In this document: positions 12,118 to 26,054 of the stretch, piece after piece | How positions within the stretch are numbered: the stretch's first letter is position 1 | How the letters are laid out: every line of letters begins with the position of its first letter | NCBI GenBank assembly: GCA_013398015.1 | Contig: VZRR01007600.1 | Span: forward strand, 682,001-746,000 | DNA length: 64,000 bases | Direction of reading: 5' to 3' | From: Oreocharis arfaki | Taxonomy: Eukaryota; Chordata; Aves; Passeriformes; Paramythiidae | Program-made: the position numbers and the translations under genes | The notes under the pieces: model-generated | Seen by the model: only the letters and a program-made list of their open reading frames with translations | What the model was told of the DNA's origin: nothing | Databases searched by the model: none

Positions 12118-15100
12118 ACTTCAGATAACATTGCAGTTGTATTTAGTGGTGAGGAGAGCTTAGAAGGAATGTGCTTGAATTCTGAAGAACTTGCTAGGGG
12201 ACTGAAGACTGTGATATGAGGCGAGGTTAGGCTTTATCAGGTTTGACTTGGAGAATCCTTTAGGCTGCACTGCTAGTTCTGTGGGTACCTTAGTGCTGCA
12301 TGTTCCTGAAGAGGAACTTGAGCACAGCACTGGGAGCATGTTCATACTGAGCTGAGCAGCAGCCAGGAAAACACCTGCCAGTGCTGACTTGGCAGCAACC
12401 AGGGCTCAGAGATGTCCAGGATCAAAAGGTCATTCAAGCATCCCTTCCAGTGTCTTTGTGATCCAAAAGGGTGGTGCTCAGACAGGAATGGCTCTCACCC
12501 TGCTATTGCCACAACACTGCAATCCTGATGCTGTGCTTCTTTTCTCAACACAGAGTTGGGATTTGCCAAATGACCATCATTTGCCAAAATGACCTAAGTT
12601 CGCAGCACTCATCGTTACCAACATCCCAGTTAGTTCAAAAACTATGTGGGCTTTTCTGCAAAACACTCTTTGGTATTATCAAATTTTCTTGTTGCAGAAG
12701 AGTGGTTAACTTCATTTTTCCTTGAGTGCATAAGAAGTCTTTCAATGAATAATGTAATGGCCTTGAAGGTTTGGAGAAAGGTCTTTTGAAAATGAATTAT
12801 TTTTAATTATGGTGTTCATGGTGCAAAACAGCAGCTATCTGTACTCATCTTTTATGGCAGAATTATATTTCAGGTGCATCATATAGTGAAATAAGAGGGG
12901 TTTGTTTTCCTTTTTAAGACAAAGGGTGTAAGGAAAATAATAATTTCTTTTTGTTTCTCTGAGGTTCCTGAGAAATTGTCAAGTAGAAAGGCGTAACCAT
13001 CTGACAGTGTCCAGCACTGGAGACGTTACAGGACTGTGTGGGAATTCCTGAGCCTGCAGGCTGGGATAAACTGCCCTTCATTGTAGGTCCTGTTCTGGCT
13101 GCCAGAACAACATTCGTACTAGGAAATACTGCTGAAGCAATTGTTGGCTTCAGTGTTTGTCATGCTTTTATGGGTGTTTTTCTAGTGTGTGCCCAGCACA
13201 ACTGTGGCCTGTGCAATCTGGCAGTTTTTCAGATGGTACCCAGGAGCAGCCTGGGCAGTGTTGGGCAGTTTGGATGCAGACACTCAGTTCTGGGAGAGGA
13301 TGAAGAGAGTAGCCCATGCCCTTGGCTCCTGGGCTGGATAAGGGCCAGTTGTATGTAGTAATACAGAAGTAGCCAGGGGCGGGCTTGCACAGTGGAGCAG
13401 GTTGCAGAGTTTGCTCCTGCCTGTCTGAGGCAGCCATGGTGCTTTCCCTTCAGCAGGCTCAAGGTCTCCAGCCTTCTGCTGGCCTGACAACTTGTGAAAC
13501 CATCAGGAGATGGATCTGAAAAAAATGAATTATATTTGGGGGGAGAAGGGGTGGTATTTGTCTGGTGGGTGAAAGTACAAAAAGTGAAGGTAATGGGCCT
13601 GATGCAGGGAGAAGGGGAAAACCCTAAGGCAGAGGATGGGACCAAATGTACCAACAAGCTGCCCATTGAGTTGTTTTCAGCATCTATAGATGGAGAGGGA
13701 GCTTTAGTCTACCTTTCAGCCTATAGTTAGGGGAAGTTTGCATTTTCAGCAGGCTGTTCTGTCAGAGGCCTATACAGATTTTTATGCTTTAAAGTCCAGG
13801 TTTAACTTTTAAATTTTTTTTTAATATGCTGTCCCTAAAGGAGGGGCTGAAGGCTGCGCTCAGACTTGCCAAGCAGGAGACTTTTGGTCATAATCCCACA
13901 TTCTGCCGCAGCCTCAGTCTGGGTTTAGAAGTTTTTTTTAGTCAGGAGACAGGCATTTTCTCAGATGGGTTAGAAGGATTTTTTTTCCTGCTACCTTGAA
14001 AACGGATTTCTTGTGTGCTGCCTTTACTGCCCCATCCCAGCTAGATGAACTCGGGTCTCCTTGGGACACTTTATGAATGTGGGACAGCCTGGTCACTACT
14101 TTGAAGATCATGCACCAGCTCCGTGGCTTTTCCCAGTCTAACACCCATGACTTAGAGCTGCTGGAGGTTCTTGTCCTTGATAAATGATTTGCAAATTCTT
14201 TGCTGCCACTTGTTGATCATGAGAGCAGATTATTGATTATTTCTCTACTGGCAGTGTTGGCCTTTCAATAACAGCTATCCAGCTTTTTGTGCCTTTCTAA
14301 ATATCCTGTGCTCAATGACTCCAAAGGTATGTATCTGGGTAGTGTGCAAATGTCTAAATATAGCAATAATAATCTCTAGCTTTCTTCTTTTCAGTCACCA
14401 GAAGAAATTGCTGGATACATTTCTTGGTGTATAGAATATGGACTGAGATAAGTCTGTGTTGACGTCTGTTTCAGTATATATTTCTGACATCTCCTTGGTA
14501 CTTTCAGAAGAGAAGAAATTGTTTTTATGAAAAAGTGTCTGAACTAGTCTTTGGTCCCTGGTTGTGGGTTGGGCTTTTTCCCTGGTATGCTAGAGAATAC
14601 ACAGTTCTCAGCCCCTTTCTGAGCTGCCAACTTTCTGTTCCACTGAAGTTACTTCTGGCTCCAGTCCCAGTATTTGTGGGGAACAATAGATCCTATTTTA
14701 GCCTATACAGATTTAATTGCTGTGAATGAGATTGGCAATTATCTCCTTTTGTGCCTAAAAATCCCACCAGCTGTTTTAGATGCATTTAAATAGTTACTCC
14801 ACGTTAAACTCACATATTGCATCAGGAGCTATAATGCCAATATGTCCTTGGCCTTTATTTTAAAAATAATTTTTGCTGCATTTATTTCTGTTTCTTCTGC
14901 TTCCCTTTAAACTCTGATTCTCTGTGCTGGGTGGTATTATTAGTCATACCAAAGGACTAATAGATCAAAGATGCGTTTTGAGGAAAATGCATTTCAAATA
15001 GCAAAAAAACATATTGAAAGATAATTTGATGGGCTTTTTTGTTGTTGGTTTGTGGTTTTTTTAATTGTATGTTTGTTTTGCTCCCTCCACCCTCATTAGC

Positions 15101-16650
15101 TCAGGCATGTAAGTGGGAATCATCTGACCACATGCTGACAACCTGCTGTGTCAGTGTCTAGGCTCAGCTTTATCACCCACGAAGAGGAAGGCACGTTTCA
15201 TGCTATGTAAACAACTAAAATAGGTCAGATGAATCATGCCCCCAGATGTCTTCTTTCTCTTTGAGCTAATCACCCAGACTTTAAAAGCAGACTTAGCTGT
15301 CTGCACCTGTCTGGAGACATCTGACTAGATCTCACCTCTGGGGACCATACTTGTAGCAGCAGTCACATGTGTGTGACTAGACACATGTAGACACATAAGA
15401 AGATTAAAAGTACTTGGCTTCTTGATGTAGAGCTACCGCCAGTGCCAAGGTGAAGGTGCCCTGGGACCATCTTCCTGAAACCAAAGACAAACCTGAGTGG
15501 ATTTTCCCAAAAAAGAGACGTGTCAGTATTTGGTATTCACAGTCACATACTGCTAAACTGGAGTGCACTATCTCTTTCTCATTACTAGCTTCCTAGACTC
15601 CTAAGATACAACTTCATAGCTTTCTTTTTCAGAAATGTTAGACAAGACTTCTCCTCCCTATCATCTGCTATTTCTACCTCCATATTATCTCTTCAGTCTT
15701 TTTGTGGAAATATATTGATTTGGATTTAAAAAAAAAAATCATTTCATTGCACAGGTGGCCCTGTGGGGTAGCACACTGGCATATGAAGGTGGAGGTTGCT
15801 TGTATTGGGAAAGCCAGGAGAGGGGATACTTTACCTGAGTATTTGCCTCTCTTCCTAATTTTACGGATTGTTCAGCTGCTGAATTCTGTGGGGTTTTCTT
15901 TTCAGTCTGAATACATTGTTTAATGTTTATTTAGAATCTTGTCAAGGGGTTTATAAATTCAAATTTCCAGTTTCACTCTTTGCCTTCGTGCATTTGTGCA
16001 ACTTGTAATTTCTGAAAGCGAGTTGTTCCTTGGTGTAGCAGGATGCAGGGACATTCTGATACTTTATTATTTCCTGATACATATTTTTGCAGATCTTGAC
16101 AGAATTTTAATTTCCCAGTGGCCTGGGAGGCATGGAGACCTAGCATGAAATTTACAGTAGTCAACTGGTTCTGGTGTTGACTTTGTTCTTGTTGAGACCT
16201 CTCTGGCATTGTGTGTGCCTTTGGTCACACCGTGCAGGATCTACCCCATCAGGGCTGCTTAAGTTTGTGCCAAGCTATGCCATCTCCTCTGGGCCTCTTT
16301 GGGCACAAGTGATTCTCCTTAGTTATAGTGCTTTCTTAAATATTCAGTGTTGGCCCTACTTACTGTATTTGGGCTAAATATTTGCCAGTCTGTAGGCTTT
16401 CCAGTGAGCCTGTTGCATGTACAAGTGAAAACTTGGATTGAGGTTTTTTAGATGCTTGTGCTATTGACTTTGGAAGGAGTAAGATTCATGGTGGAGGCAG
16501 ATGCACAGCACGAGAAGAGGAAATGGTAGTGCTGGAGAAGCGTGACCCTTCAGACTTAACAGGGTGTCAGTGAGCTGCTGCTGCTCAGGGCCAGTTCCTG
16601 CACACACATCAGGTAAGACAGGTCTCTTGCTTTGTGCTTTGCTCCTCTGC

Positions 16651-16769
16651 ATTCCCATATGGACAAGGTCCTGGACAACCTGTTCTAGGTGACCCTGCTT
16701 GAGCACGGGGTTTGGACCAGGTGACCTCCAAAGAACACTTCCAAGCTCAGCTGTTCTGTGATTCTCTGG
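16651..16769 (+). mobile_element. CR1 LINE 3'-end fragment
   Basis: The order of words matches the tail of avian CR1: a TCCTGGACAACCTG segment, then TAGGTGACCCTGCTTGAGCA, then GACCAGGTGACCTCC, then the terminal TTCTGTGATTCT near-repeat. Only about 120 bases of 3' untranslated region remain, which is typical of the severe 5' truncation of CR1 insertions. Confidence 0.82.
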
Positions 16770-17314
16770 TTTTACACCTTCCAAAACTTCTTAACCTTGT
16801 TGAGCCTCCTCTGCTCTTGGGTGGGAACACATCTCTTCATCCCACCCCCTGCAAAGACAGCAGGAGCCTGTGGGGACAATTTACCCTGAGGTTGTGGCAT
16901 ACCGTGTTAATAGGTGTTGTGCAGATATGGGAGCTTCAGTACCTTCCCTCTGGATAAAGGTAGCAGGTGGGGCTGGAAAGGACACCCTTGTCTCCAAGCT
17001 GTGCACGCACACATGCACACAGCCAGGCACTCTTTTGTTCACTGCTATTTGACTGCTCTTGGGTAGAAATTCTGCATTTGGCTGTCATTCTTCTTTTAGT
17101 GGCACTGATTTTACCAGGGTTTCCATGTTGACTTCCACTCTAAACTATCATTGCACTTGAAAATTTTCATCTGGGATGGCTGAATAACTGAGCAAAGATA
17201 TTAAGCACTATATTAAGACCTATGTTACATGAAAAATAAGTGTTTTCAGTAACATAATATTTAACTGAATTTTGTATAATTTGCGTGAGAAACACCGCAG
17301 GTTTTTGTTTAGAG

Positions 17315-17361
17315 GTGTGCGTGTGTATATGTATGTGTATATAAAATATATGTAAAAATAT
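17315..17361. repeat. TG/TA-rich microsatellite-like stretch
   Basis: Imperfect alternating GTGTGCGTGTGTATATGTATG-type sequence passing into ATATA words. Confidence 0.7.
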
Positions 17362-19380
17362 GGCAAAGTTTTCTTAATCCTGTTTTGCATTAATTACTGT
17401 GACTTTTTTATGCTTTAAATTTAGGAAAGCTAATTTTGGAATTGATTGTTAGCCCCAAGAGGAATAAATGAATGATCACTACAAATGTTTTGATGAATCA
17501 TGGCCTATTGAGATTAAGGGAGCTGCCATTTTTCTGTAATCTTTTTTTTTCAGGCTCAGGGATTGCTGGTATTTCATTGGTTTGCATTTAGCTTCTATTT
17601 GAACAGCTTCAAAGCTGAGGTCTAGGAATGCAATTTTAGTAACAGAAGTAAAAGACTAGGTTTTGAGGCACATTTCTGTGGCAAAGAGTCATTGGAGTGT
17701 TTTTTGCACATGGCCCTTTCATGCAGATCTGCCAGCTAGTTCTCCCAGAGGAAAAGTGATGGATGTAACACTCCAGCATCAGGGTATAGTTTTTCTTTAA
17801 TTATTAAAAATTACCAGGATATGAGTGGCTCTGAATTAGTTTCCTACTTGTGGATTTTTGGTAATAAAGCTGTATCTAATGTTTTCTCTCTTTTTATTTT
17901 CCTCCTCCATGCCTTGCCTATGTGTGCTTCCATACATATACATTTTCTATAATGCCTTTTAAGAATAAATTAGCAGATTGACTTCTTTCAGGTCGTGGGG
18001 GCTTCAAGTACCTGCTGCAGTAGAGGGATATTGTGAATAAGGCATTAGTGTCTATCTGTGGAAATGTGTACCTTCTCTGTCACACTTGCAGAGATTATCT
18101 TGGTGCTAATTTCAGTTGACAGCTGTATCAAAGGGATTAGTACTGTCACTGCTCATCTCTTGGGGTTAACTTTCACACATGCTAAATATAAGTGAGAATT
18201 TTTTTTTTCTTAAAGCTTGGATCAGTTTTGCATAAGCCATTTATCTTGATTTCTCTTAACCCTGGAGCTGAGACTGCGGTCTATAGCATCGCAGTCTAAA
18301 GATGTGGGATTTACTGCATTACTTTAAGCACATAACTTGCTTCACTGTAAGCATAAGGAGAACTTTTATTTGCATATAATTGGCATTTCTGTGAGGAAGA
18401 AAGGGTTTATTTTAGATGTGCTTTCAAAAGTAGAACTTTGGAAAGGAAACTGGGGAGGAGGGGGAAATAATCTTTTGTTTTCTTCATGCATCCTTGTCAT
18501 GTGCAGACACTCATTTAAAAGTCTAGAAGAAAACAAAAATATTTTAATTCAAATTGAGGTTTTGGTTGGGGTTTTGCATAGTAGTAGTTGTTGGTGGTGT
18601 GGTAGTAACAGTAGTGTTGAGCTTGTAGACAGATTGAATATTTCTGAGGCCCGGATGCCCCTTGCTGTAGTGATTAGAGGCAGGTTTCTTTTCCCTGCCT
18701 TTTCATCATTTTAACTAGGGTGATTTCTGTATTTCTGGCACATAATTCTGTGGGGACAACTGAACCTCATAGGCAACCATTTTATCAGACTGTGTCTCAA
18801 CTATGGTGTCCTCCTTAAGAGGGATGCTCATGGTCAAGACTGTATTCAGCCTCACAGGCAGAAGGTGGTACAGCTCATGGGAACAAACATGGAAGTGGCT
18901 GCTTCTCCTTTGCATTTAGAGGGAAAGGAATGGCAGAACTTCGGTTCCCATCTTGAATGTGAGTTCTAGGATAGATTCAAAGGTGTTTCTCATCTAAAAG
19001 TAGCTCATAACCACTATCCAGTGATGTGTTTCTTGGTGCGCAGTCAAAAATCAAGTATCGCTCATCAGTGAACTTTCAGGATCATCCTTACAGGCTATGA
19101 CAGTGAAATCACATGTGATAAAATGACTGTGAACAAAATTAAAAAGTTACTATCAGGATGTGATTTCTTTAGATTGAACCAGGTGCCTCAATTTCGAGAG
19201 TTGTCAGTCCTAATGTGCAAAGTCACAAGGACTATTCACACATGGCTAATGAGACATGATAAAGGATATTCCTGTAGAAATGGTCCATTTCTTTTCACTA
19301 CTATTTAGGGGTTTTTTTAATGCTTTCTGCTTCAATTTGAAGCTGAAAACTTATCACACCAGCCAAAGCTAGTAAGCATT

Positions 19381-19450
19381 ATCAACAACATAGTAATGTT
19401 ATAACAACATAATGAGGTAATATAATATTATAACATAATAACATAAGGTA
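19381..19450. repeat. AT-rich imperfect ATAACA repeat
   Basis: Several near-copies of ATAACATAATAACATAA-like words, bracketed by two copies of ATCAACAACA (near 19381 and 19459). Confidence 0.6.
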
Positions 19451-21765
19451 AGCTTTATCAACAACAAAAATCTAGAAAAATCTAATAATTCAAAAAAACT
19501 CAATGTTTTTGTGCAAATATACTTGTCTGGAGGCTGTCTTCACCAGATTGAATATGCCCAATTCATATAAGAAGCATAATTTGAAGAACTTTTGAGGCAA
19601 CTTCTTCCTGAATACCTTGGAAACAAGTTCAGGCCCATTTTCCCCAGATTAGCGGGGTTTGAGAACTTAACTGTTGGAGAGAAGAAGAAAGAGGTCTAAA
19701 CATGTCAGTGGAAACTGGACTAGAAGGACAATGGTCAACACGAAATTGTTTATTCTCATTGTCTTCTGGATCTCTTGCTTCTATTTCAGCAAGCATTGAA
19801 CAGCCAGGCAAAGTTACTCTAAATATGGATGGTGCACAGTCTGACCTGGAATTCTCTGCAATTTCACTGTGCTTTGTGGGAAATAAATGGTGGTTCTCTC
19901 ACAGTGTCAAACTAATCTTTGCTTTTGCAACCTCTTCTTACCCGATTCTGATAGCTAGTACAGAAGAAGTGAGGAAGAAGAATTTGGCAAGTAGTATTGC
20001 CAGCTGTGGCTGAGATTGCTCAGCTCTGAAGTGAGATCATGCTTAAACACCTTTATATCCCACTGGTCTGGCTCGGCACCTGCTCAGGGCCCACTGTCCC
20101 TTGGTTTTCTTCTGCAATACCTGCATGCTACTTATCAAAAAGGGCTGCTTCTTCCTGTGTAGTGGTCACAGACCTTGCTCATTCCTGCAGTGACCTACAA
20201 CTATTTTGTTCCCTGTAGTCACTTAGTATTTAATCTTTTCTTGGAAAGGATAGCTGGATGATGTGCTGCACTGTAGCATTTTGGGAAGTCCATACAAATA
20301 ACTTCAGAGTAGACTTCCCTTCCAAGATCTCATTGACTTCAGTCTAAAGACAAGCTGTTGTTACCAGGTTATGACCATTTGACCACTGAACTTCTGGTAA
20401 ATTTCCAGCATAAATGGTATTCTACTTTTATACTTTGCCTATTTTCATCCCATATTTAGTCCTTATTAGCTTGATGGGTGTCACAGCTTCTGGCTGGGCC
20501 TCAAAGTGAACTTGGCCTAGTATGCCAGTGTAATTGCTGGTAGGAGAAACCTTATTTTCACATGAGATCATTGCAAGATTTTATGGCTGAATATTCACTT
20601 CTTCGTGGGTTAATAAAATGAAAGTTTTATTTAGCCCCATGGATTTAGAGAACTGATTCAGGGCTGGCTTCAATTTCTGCCTGCAGTGGACAATACTAGT
20701 GAGTGCTTTGGTTTTGATGTGCACAATGTGACAGTTACAGTAATGAAAGAATGGAACTGTTTAGGCTGCTTGAAAATCTGCCTTTCATCTGAGGGAGGAG
20801 GTGAACAGCTAGAAGGAAATCTCTTTCAAGTTGATTCCCAGTGCAGAAATAAATCTCATGTGAGTGAAAGGGAGACAACAGACACCTACCTGGAAATCTA
20901 AGACTGTAAGGGAGATGTCACAGAAAAAAGCAGCGGCATCTACTCACATGCTAATCTGTTAAGGGGGAAAAAAAAAGTGGGAGAGGGAAGTAAAGCCAGC
21001 AACACTTATGTGAAAGTTGGTTTTTTTTATGGGATCTTTAATCATCATTCTAAGACTGCTGAAATTATAACACAAAACTGTTAGGAACACATTGTCTGTT
21101 GTCTATAGGTATGGTATTCATTCATCTGGATTACTTCTGTATTATTAGTTGGGTTGGATGCAAGCTGGGGTCATGCAGTTGTGGAGCAGTGTGTGTGTGC
21201 CATAGCTAGAAAGAGGAGAGGCTGGCTGTAGCTCCTGTGAGCAGGGGAGAGAAGGGCTTTGTGCCTCCTGATGAATTGATTCATTCAGAGTCAAAACAGC
21301 TACAGGTGTCCACTGCTAGTCTGAAACCCCAGAGGAGGGTAGAATTGAAAATTGCAATGTACAACAAGCTGCCTGTGGCTATATCCTCTTTTTTTCTATC
21401 TCCTTTTTTCTTGCAAACCCTTAGGGAAGGGGACACAGAGCTTTTGCATTTGTATGGGAATAATGTATGTGGAGCAAATGAGTACAGGTTCCCCAAGTAA
21501 AGACATCATGTAGGGCACTTTACAAGCAATGTTCCTTTACTGCAGCTCATAGACTGTTTGAAGCTTTTGTTGTGGGCTATATTTTGCTCCAAGTAGGTAA
21601 TGCATCGACATTGGGGATTTTTTTGGTGGGTAAAACTTTCCTGCTACAACACAGCTTGGAATTTTGGCTGATTACAACTTAATGTAATATCAAAGAGCAT
21701 GGTATAGGAAGGACACCCAAAGAGTATATGTATTGGTATTGATGCAAAAAAAAAAAAAAAAAAAA

Positions 21766-21821
21766 NNNNNNNNNNNNNNNNNNNNNNNNNNNNNNNNNNN
21801 NNNNNNNNNNNNNNNNNNNNN
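21766..21821. other. Assembly gap (56 N)
   Basis: A run of N, preceded by an A run of 20 bases and followed some 35 bases later by a G run of 13 bases. The true length of missing sequence is unknown. Confidence 0.99.
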
Positions 21822-21845
21822 AAGAAATGCTTAAAAAATTGGAAG

Positions 21846-21930
21846 GGGTTTTTTTTGGGGGGGGGGGGGCAGGGGGAGAAGGGTTGTTTGCTTGTGGTTT
21901 GGTTTGGGTTGTTTTGGGGATTTTTTTGAA
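21846..21930. repeat. G/T-rich low-complexity tract with a G run
   Basis: T8 and G13 runs, then GGGGGAGAAGGG and a series of GGTTTGGTTTGGG-like words. The G-rich + strand could form a quadruplex. The tract begins just after the assembly gap. Confidence 0.8.
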
Positions 21931-24085
21931 ACTACTGTCAAAGCCTGTTTGGGATTTGTTCACCAGGCCTGTTCTGGTTCTCTTAAGATAAACGTAGGAT
22001 TTTGCAATCAGTGATCTTGGCACAGGACTTTGAGCTCTCCTTGTTGAATGAAGAATAGAAGCACAGTGTGACCTGCATTTCCATTCAGTCAGATGGGCTA
22101 TGGGGTCTCATGAGATACCAGCAGAATGCTAATTGTGAGCCAGACAAACTAGCTGGCTCTCATCTGGTGGATTTGCTTTTAGCTGAGGACATGTTTAAGA
22201 TTAAGTTTCATGAAATACGGAAGTGTCCATCCAGGTTGATGCAGATACTTCAACTGTGACCAAACCCCACCACCTGACTGTGCAGGCTTCAGGAAGCTCC
22301 TGTTTGGAAAGTGGGATGGGTTTTTACTGGCACCACTATACCTCAAACAAAACCTTAGGATTATTTATTTATTACTGAGAAATGCGTTTGACACAGTAGA
22401 GACAGTAAATTCTGTGAAAAGAGGGGTTGCTGATCCAAATTAGGTACATTATTTGGGTCAAACGTTGCAAAAGATTGGATAGGAGATATATGGGTATTGG
22501 GAGAGAGGAGGGAAAGGATGGAAAGCAGTTGATCATCAATAGGTCTCATCAGTGTCTTGAAAAATTTGGAGAGAGCAAAAGGAGGAATTAGCTTGAAAAT
22601 ATGTCTAAGTAAGCTAGAGAATTATGTAGGCCTCAGTCTTCTTTTAATTAATTTTTAACTATTTTGTTCTCTGCATTATTATTAATATTAATGGTAAAAT
22701 GGAATTGAAATGACTGGAGGTGTTTTATCTAATTTTGGTCATTTTACTGGTGGATAACTTATAATTTAAAGTAGACAGGAAAAGATATGAAGGGGCAATC
22801 TTTGGAAGCTGAGGCACTTCATCTGTGGAAGGAGGGGCAGATTTTTCCTTAAGAAATTCCAGAGGTCTAATTAAGAGTTACCTTTTGGTGATATGAATAT
22901 CTTGTTAGTTCTGCTTTATTATTTGTATAGGCAGCTAGATGTGATTTTTGTTCTGGTAAGTTGCAGTCTGGAAGAGCAAGAAGGAAAGACAACAGTGAAA
23001 TCAGCATTGGAAAGCTAGTTGAAAAAATTGCCTGGAGGAGGGATTTGGGAAACTGCAGAAAGAAAAGGTTTTCAAAAGTCAGCAAAGACAGAGCTGTTTG
23101 AAGCTGAGTAGATGTTACCAGCTTCTGTGCTTGGCATCTGGCACCAACACATAGTTCAAGCTTTGACATTAAAAATCACAGGGCTTCACTGCAGCAGTTT
23201 TCCAGGGTTTGCCTATGAGATGGGATGTGAGAGTAGAAGAGTGCCTGTGTCAGGCGAGGGGCAGCTTTTGGTGTCTAGACCTTGTATTACCTGGTAGGAT
23301 CCATAAGCACCATTTTTACATTATGATAAATCCAGGCCTTCACAAAAAATAAAACAGACTTAATCCTCTGATTAAGAACGAAAAACTGGAGTTCTGGGAG
23401 AGACAGTTGATTTTTTGGATGAAATGCATTGTTCAGAGCCCCACTCCTCCCTCCTCAATACACTGACACCCCAACTCCCATGTCTACTCAGTATTCAGTC
23501 TTGCCAGAGTCCTTTTGATCATATTCTCTTCTAGCAAGGTGCTTGGTATGCAATTTCAGCTCCAGGTGTTTTATGATAGCCAATATGATAGTTTTATGAT
23601 AGTTTTGTGATTGTCAAGCCAGTCTATTGGGTCACTTTGTTCTCATAGTCTTTCTAATGTATTCAGTGCATTGACAAATTTTCTTGGTAAGAGCTTTATA
23701 AAATGATAATATTGTGCATAACTTCCCATGTCATTAAACATCAGGCCATCACTAAGCTCAGAAACCAGAGCTACTCCAAGAGTTCAAAGACTTTTGTAAG
23801 AAACAGTAAGTGGTAGGAAAGCAGCGATTTTTGTAAGGAGTAACTTTTGTCTCTCACTTGTCTTCTGCTTCTTTTTTAAAATGGGATTGAAAACAGCAGC
23901 ATCAGTAAGGAGACTGGTTGGCTGAACTGAATATTGATTAGTTCCTGATATGATAAAACTACACTTTCTCTGCTGCTGCAGTATTTTAGTCATGTTTGTG
24001 GCATTTCAAACTGAACAGGTCTTGGTCAGCTGATTTAAATACTTTGGTATTTATGATATTGTCATGTGTGTTGTGTGTTCCACCT

Positions 24086-24110
24086 CCCCCCCCCCGACCA
24101 CTTCCCCCCC
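24086..24110. repeat. C-rich tract
   Basis: Runs of ten and seven C separated by GACCACTT. The minus strand is G-rich. Confidence 0.8.
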
Positions 24111-26054
24111 ATTTCTGAATATATGCTTCTAGTTTTCCTAATGTCAAGAAAATGAGAGTTCTCAGACTGGAAGCTTACTGTATCTTCATATTTCATCTGC
24201 AATTGCCCAAAGGTTAAGCACTGCAGGGGATAAGTGGTTAAACTGCTCACAAGTGCCTTGCAACTAATTGCTCCTTCATCTCTGCTCTCTGTGTGGCAAA
24301 ATAATTTTATCCACAATTAGTATTTAGTTACAAGACACACTTGCAAACAAACGGTGGTATTGTGCATACAGAGAGACTGCAATGTGTAGCATTTAGCACT
24401 GTAAGCAAACTTCCCATTTCTGAAAACAGTTAATTGCAGTGGATGTACATTTTCTTTTAAAAAAAGACTGTTTTTTCTGTTTAGAGGCAGGGATACTCAT
24501 TTGCATGTCACAGCATCATATTGCTCCTTCAAAGTCAAAAGAATGTATTATCTTCAAGCAAGGCTGATACAGACTTGACATTTTGGCAAGAGCAGGCAAG
24601 CTGGGGTTCCCTTCAAGCCTGCCTTTGGCTTTTGTTTTCTTTTCATTTCAACAACCTTTAGCAAGTATTTTCCTATTGTGTAAAGTTTTACTGTAATGAA
24701 AACATTAGAGATCAGAAAGTCAGGTATGTCTTGAACTTGCCCTCAGGATTATGATGTGCTTTCAAGCTGTTTTAGTTTCCAGGGAGGCAGCAGTTATTTC
24801 TAAAGACGTTGTGTGCCTGATGGGAAACTCAGAATATGTTTGTCCAGTAGTGGAAATACTGTCTCTGAGTATTGGTCAACTTGTTGACCCAAACCTCACA
24901 GTTAAGAGGAGTGGGTGCATAGTGTTTGTGGAAGAAGACATGCTTGCATCAAAGTCATGGTGCCTTTGCTTGGCTGGAACAAGGCATCATCCCAGCTTGC
25001 ACAGGTTTTCCCCATGTGAACCCAGGACTGTCAACTGATGCAAAATTGGTCAGTTTGTGATGAGATTCTCATGTAGAAAGTGGAAAATGTGTTTGAGCTT
25101 GACTGTTGTGAGATTGATGATATTAACCACAGTATTTTGGATAATGCAGAGTTCTGATTAAGGTTTTAAAAACTTGTTGGTGGAATAGCTGTTATTTCAG
25201 CCTCATCACTGATCAAAGGAAGGAAACTGTGGTACAAGTCTCAGGATACCTTTGGCTTTTTAAAGCTTGTACTGTGCTCTTAGTGCTGGGTTTTGCACGC
25301 CTGCAGCTCTTAGTGCAAATCTGTTTTCTACAGGGCAGGTGGGACAGGTGGTTTGAGGTAGGCTTCTGGGGGACAGGGGGTTATGTTTTGTAGTAGTAGA
25401 GGGTTTTATTTAGTATGCCTCACTATATCACTGTGGTACAAGCAAGCTCAACTTGCTTGTCGGAGACAAAGTCTTTCCTTTGTATTTGTGTCATAGCATT
25501 TCTAATATATGTCATTTGAACAGACTGCCTTTAGCAGTAAAAGCTTTGTAGATTTATAGCAGGTATTTTGTTTGTGCAAAGACTTGGAACTCGACAGAAT
25601 GCACACTCTTAGCCAGCAGATTCATTATTTATAGCAGAGGCTGACAGGTAGAAAAGCAAATGAGGGTCTCGTGTTTCAGCTGGGAAGCATGCATGTTATC
25701 AACTTCATCTATAAAGTAGGCTCTTTTAAGAGAAAGTATGGTGTGCCTAGGGGTGAAATATGCTCATGGCACCATTGGTTCTTATTCACATAATTCTGCA
25801 GAAAATGCTTGTTATGTCATGTGTATGTGTACAGAAATAAGCAAGTATGCCTGTGTGTATGTTTGTGTCTGTGTAAGGCAGTCAGGTATTTTAATTCAGT
25901 CAGTACTTGCAACACTGCTGGACTCTGGTTCCGTACGTCTCGAGTCACATTATGAGATACAGATTTCTGTATCTTTGCTAATGAAAGCACAGGGGGCTTC
26001 TGTGCTTTGCTAATCTGGTCATTGTTTTCTTTTTTTACTTTGCTTTTTTCTCAG

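Larger units (their letters stand above)
1..26054 (+). other. PPM1H: PPM1H intron 1, 3' part
   Basis: This is everything upstream of the first visible exon. It is AT-rich with frequent stops in all frames. No stretch resembles the expected GC-rich first exon (start codon, glycine/serine-rich N-terminus), so the promoter lies beyond the left edge. Contents I can support: an antisense LTR relic (9001-9514), a CR1 tail fragment (16651-16769), an assembly gap (21766-21821) and the low-complexity tracts listed separately. In 1-9000, 9575-16650, 16770-21745 and 21931-26054 I see no gene, and the short open frames there have no recognisable domain, composition or splice context. Confidence 0.85.

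Noticed and set aside
13229..13666. 145-codon open frame on the minus strand
   Set aside because: Ser/Pro/Thr-biased with no recognisable family, overlapping open frames in other frames, no CpG island or splice signals; consistent with chance in moderately GC-rich intron.
18337..18714. 125-codon + strand open frame in intron 1
   Set aside because: Low-complexity, AT-rich derived composition; no known domain.
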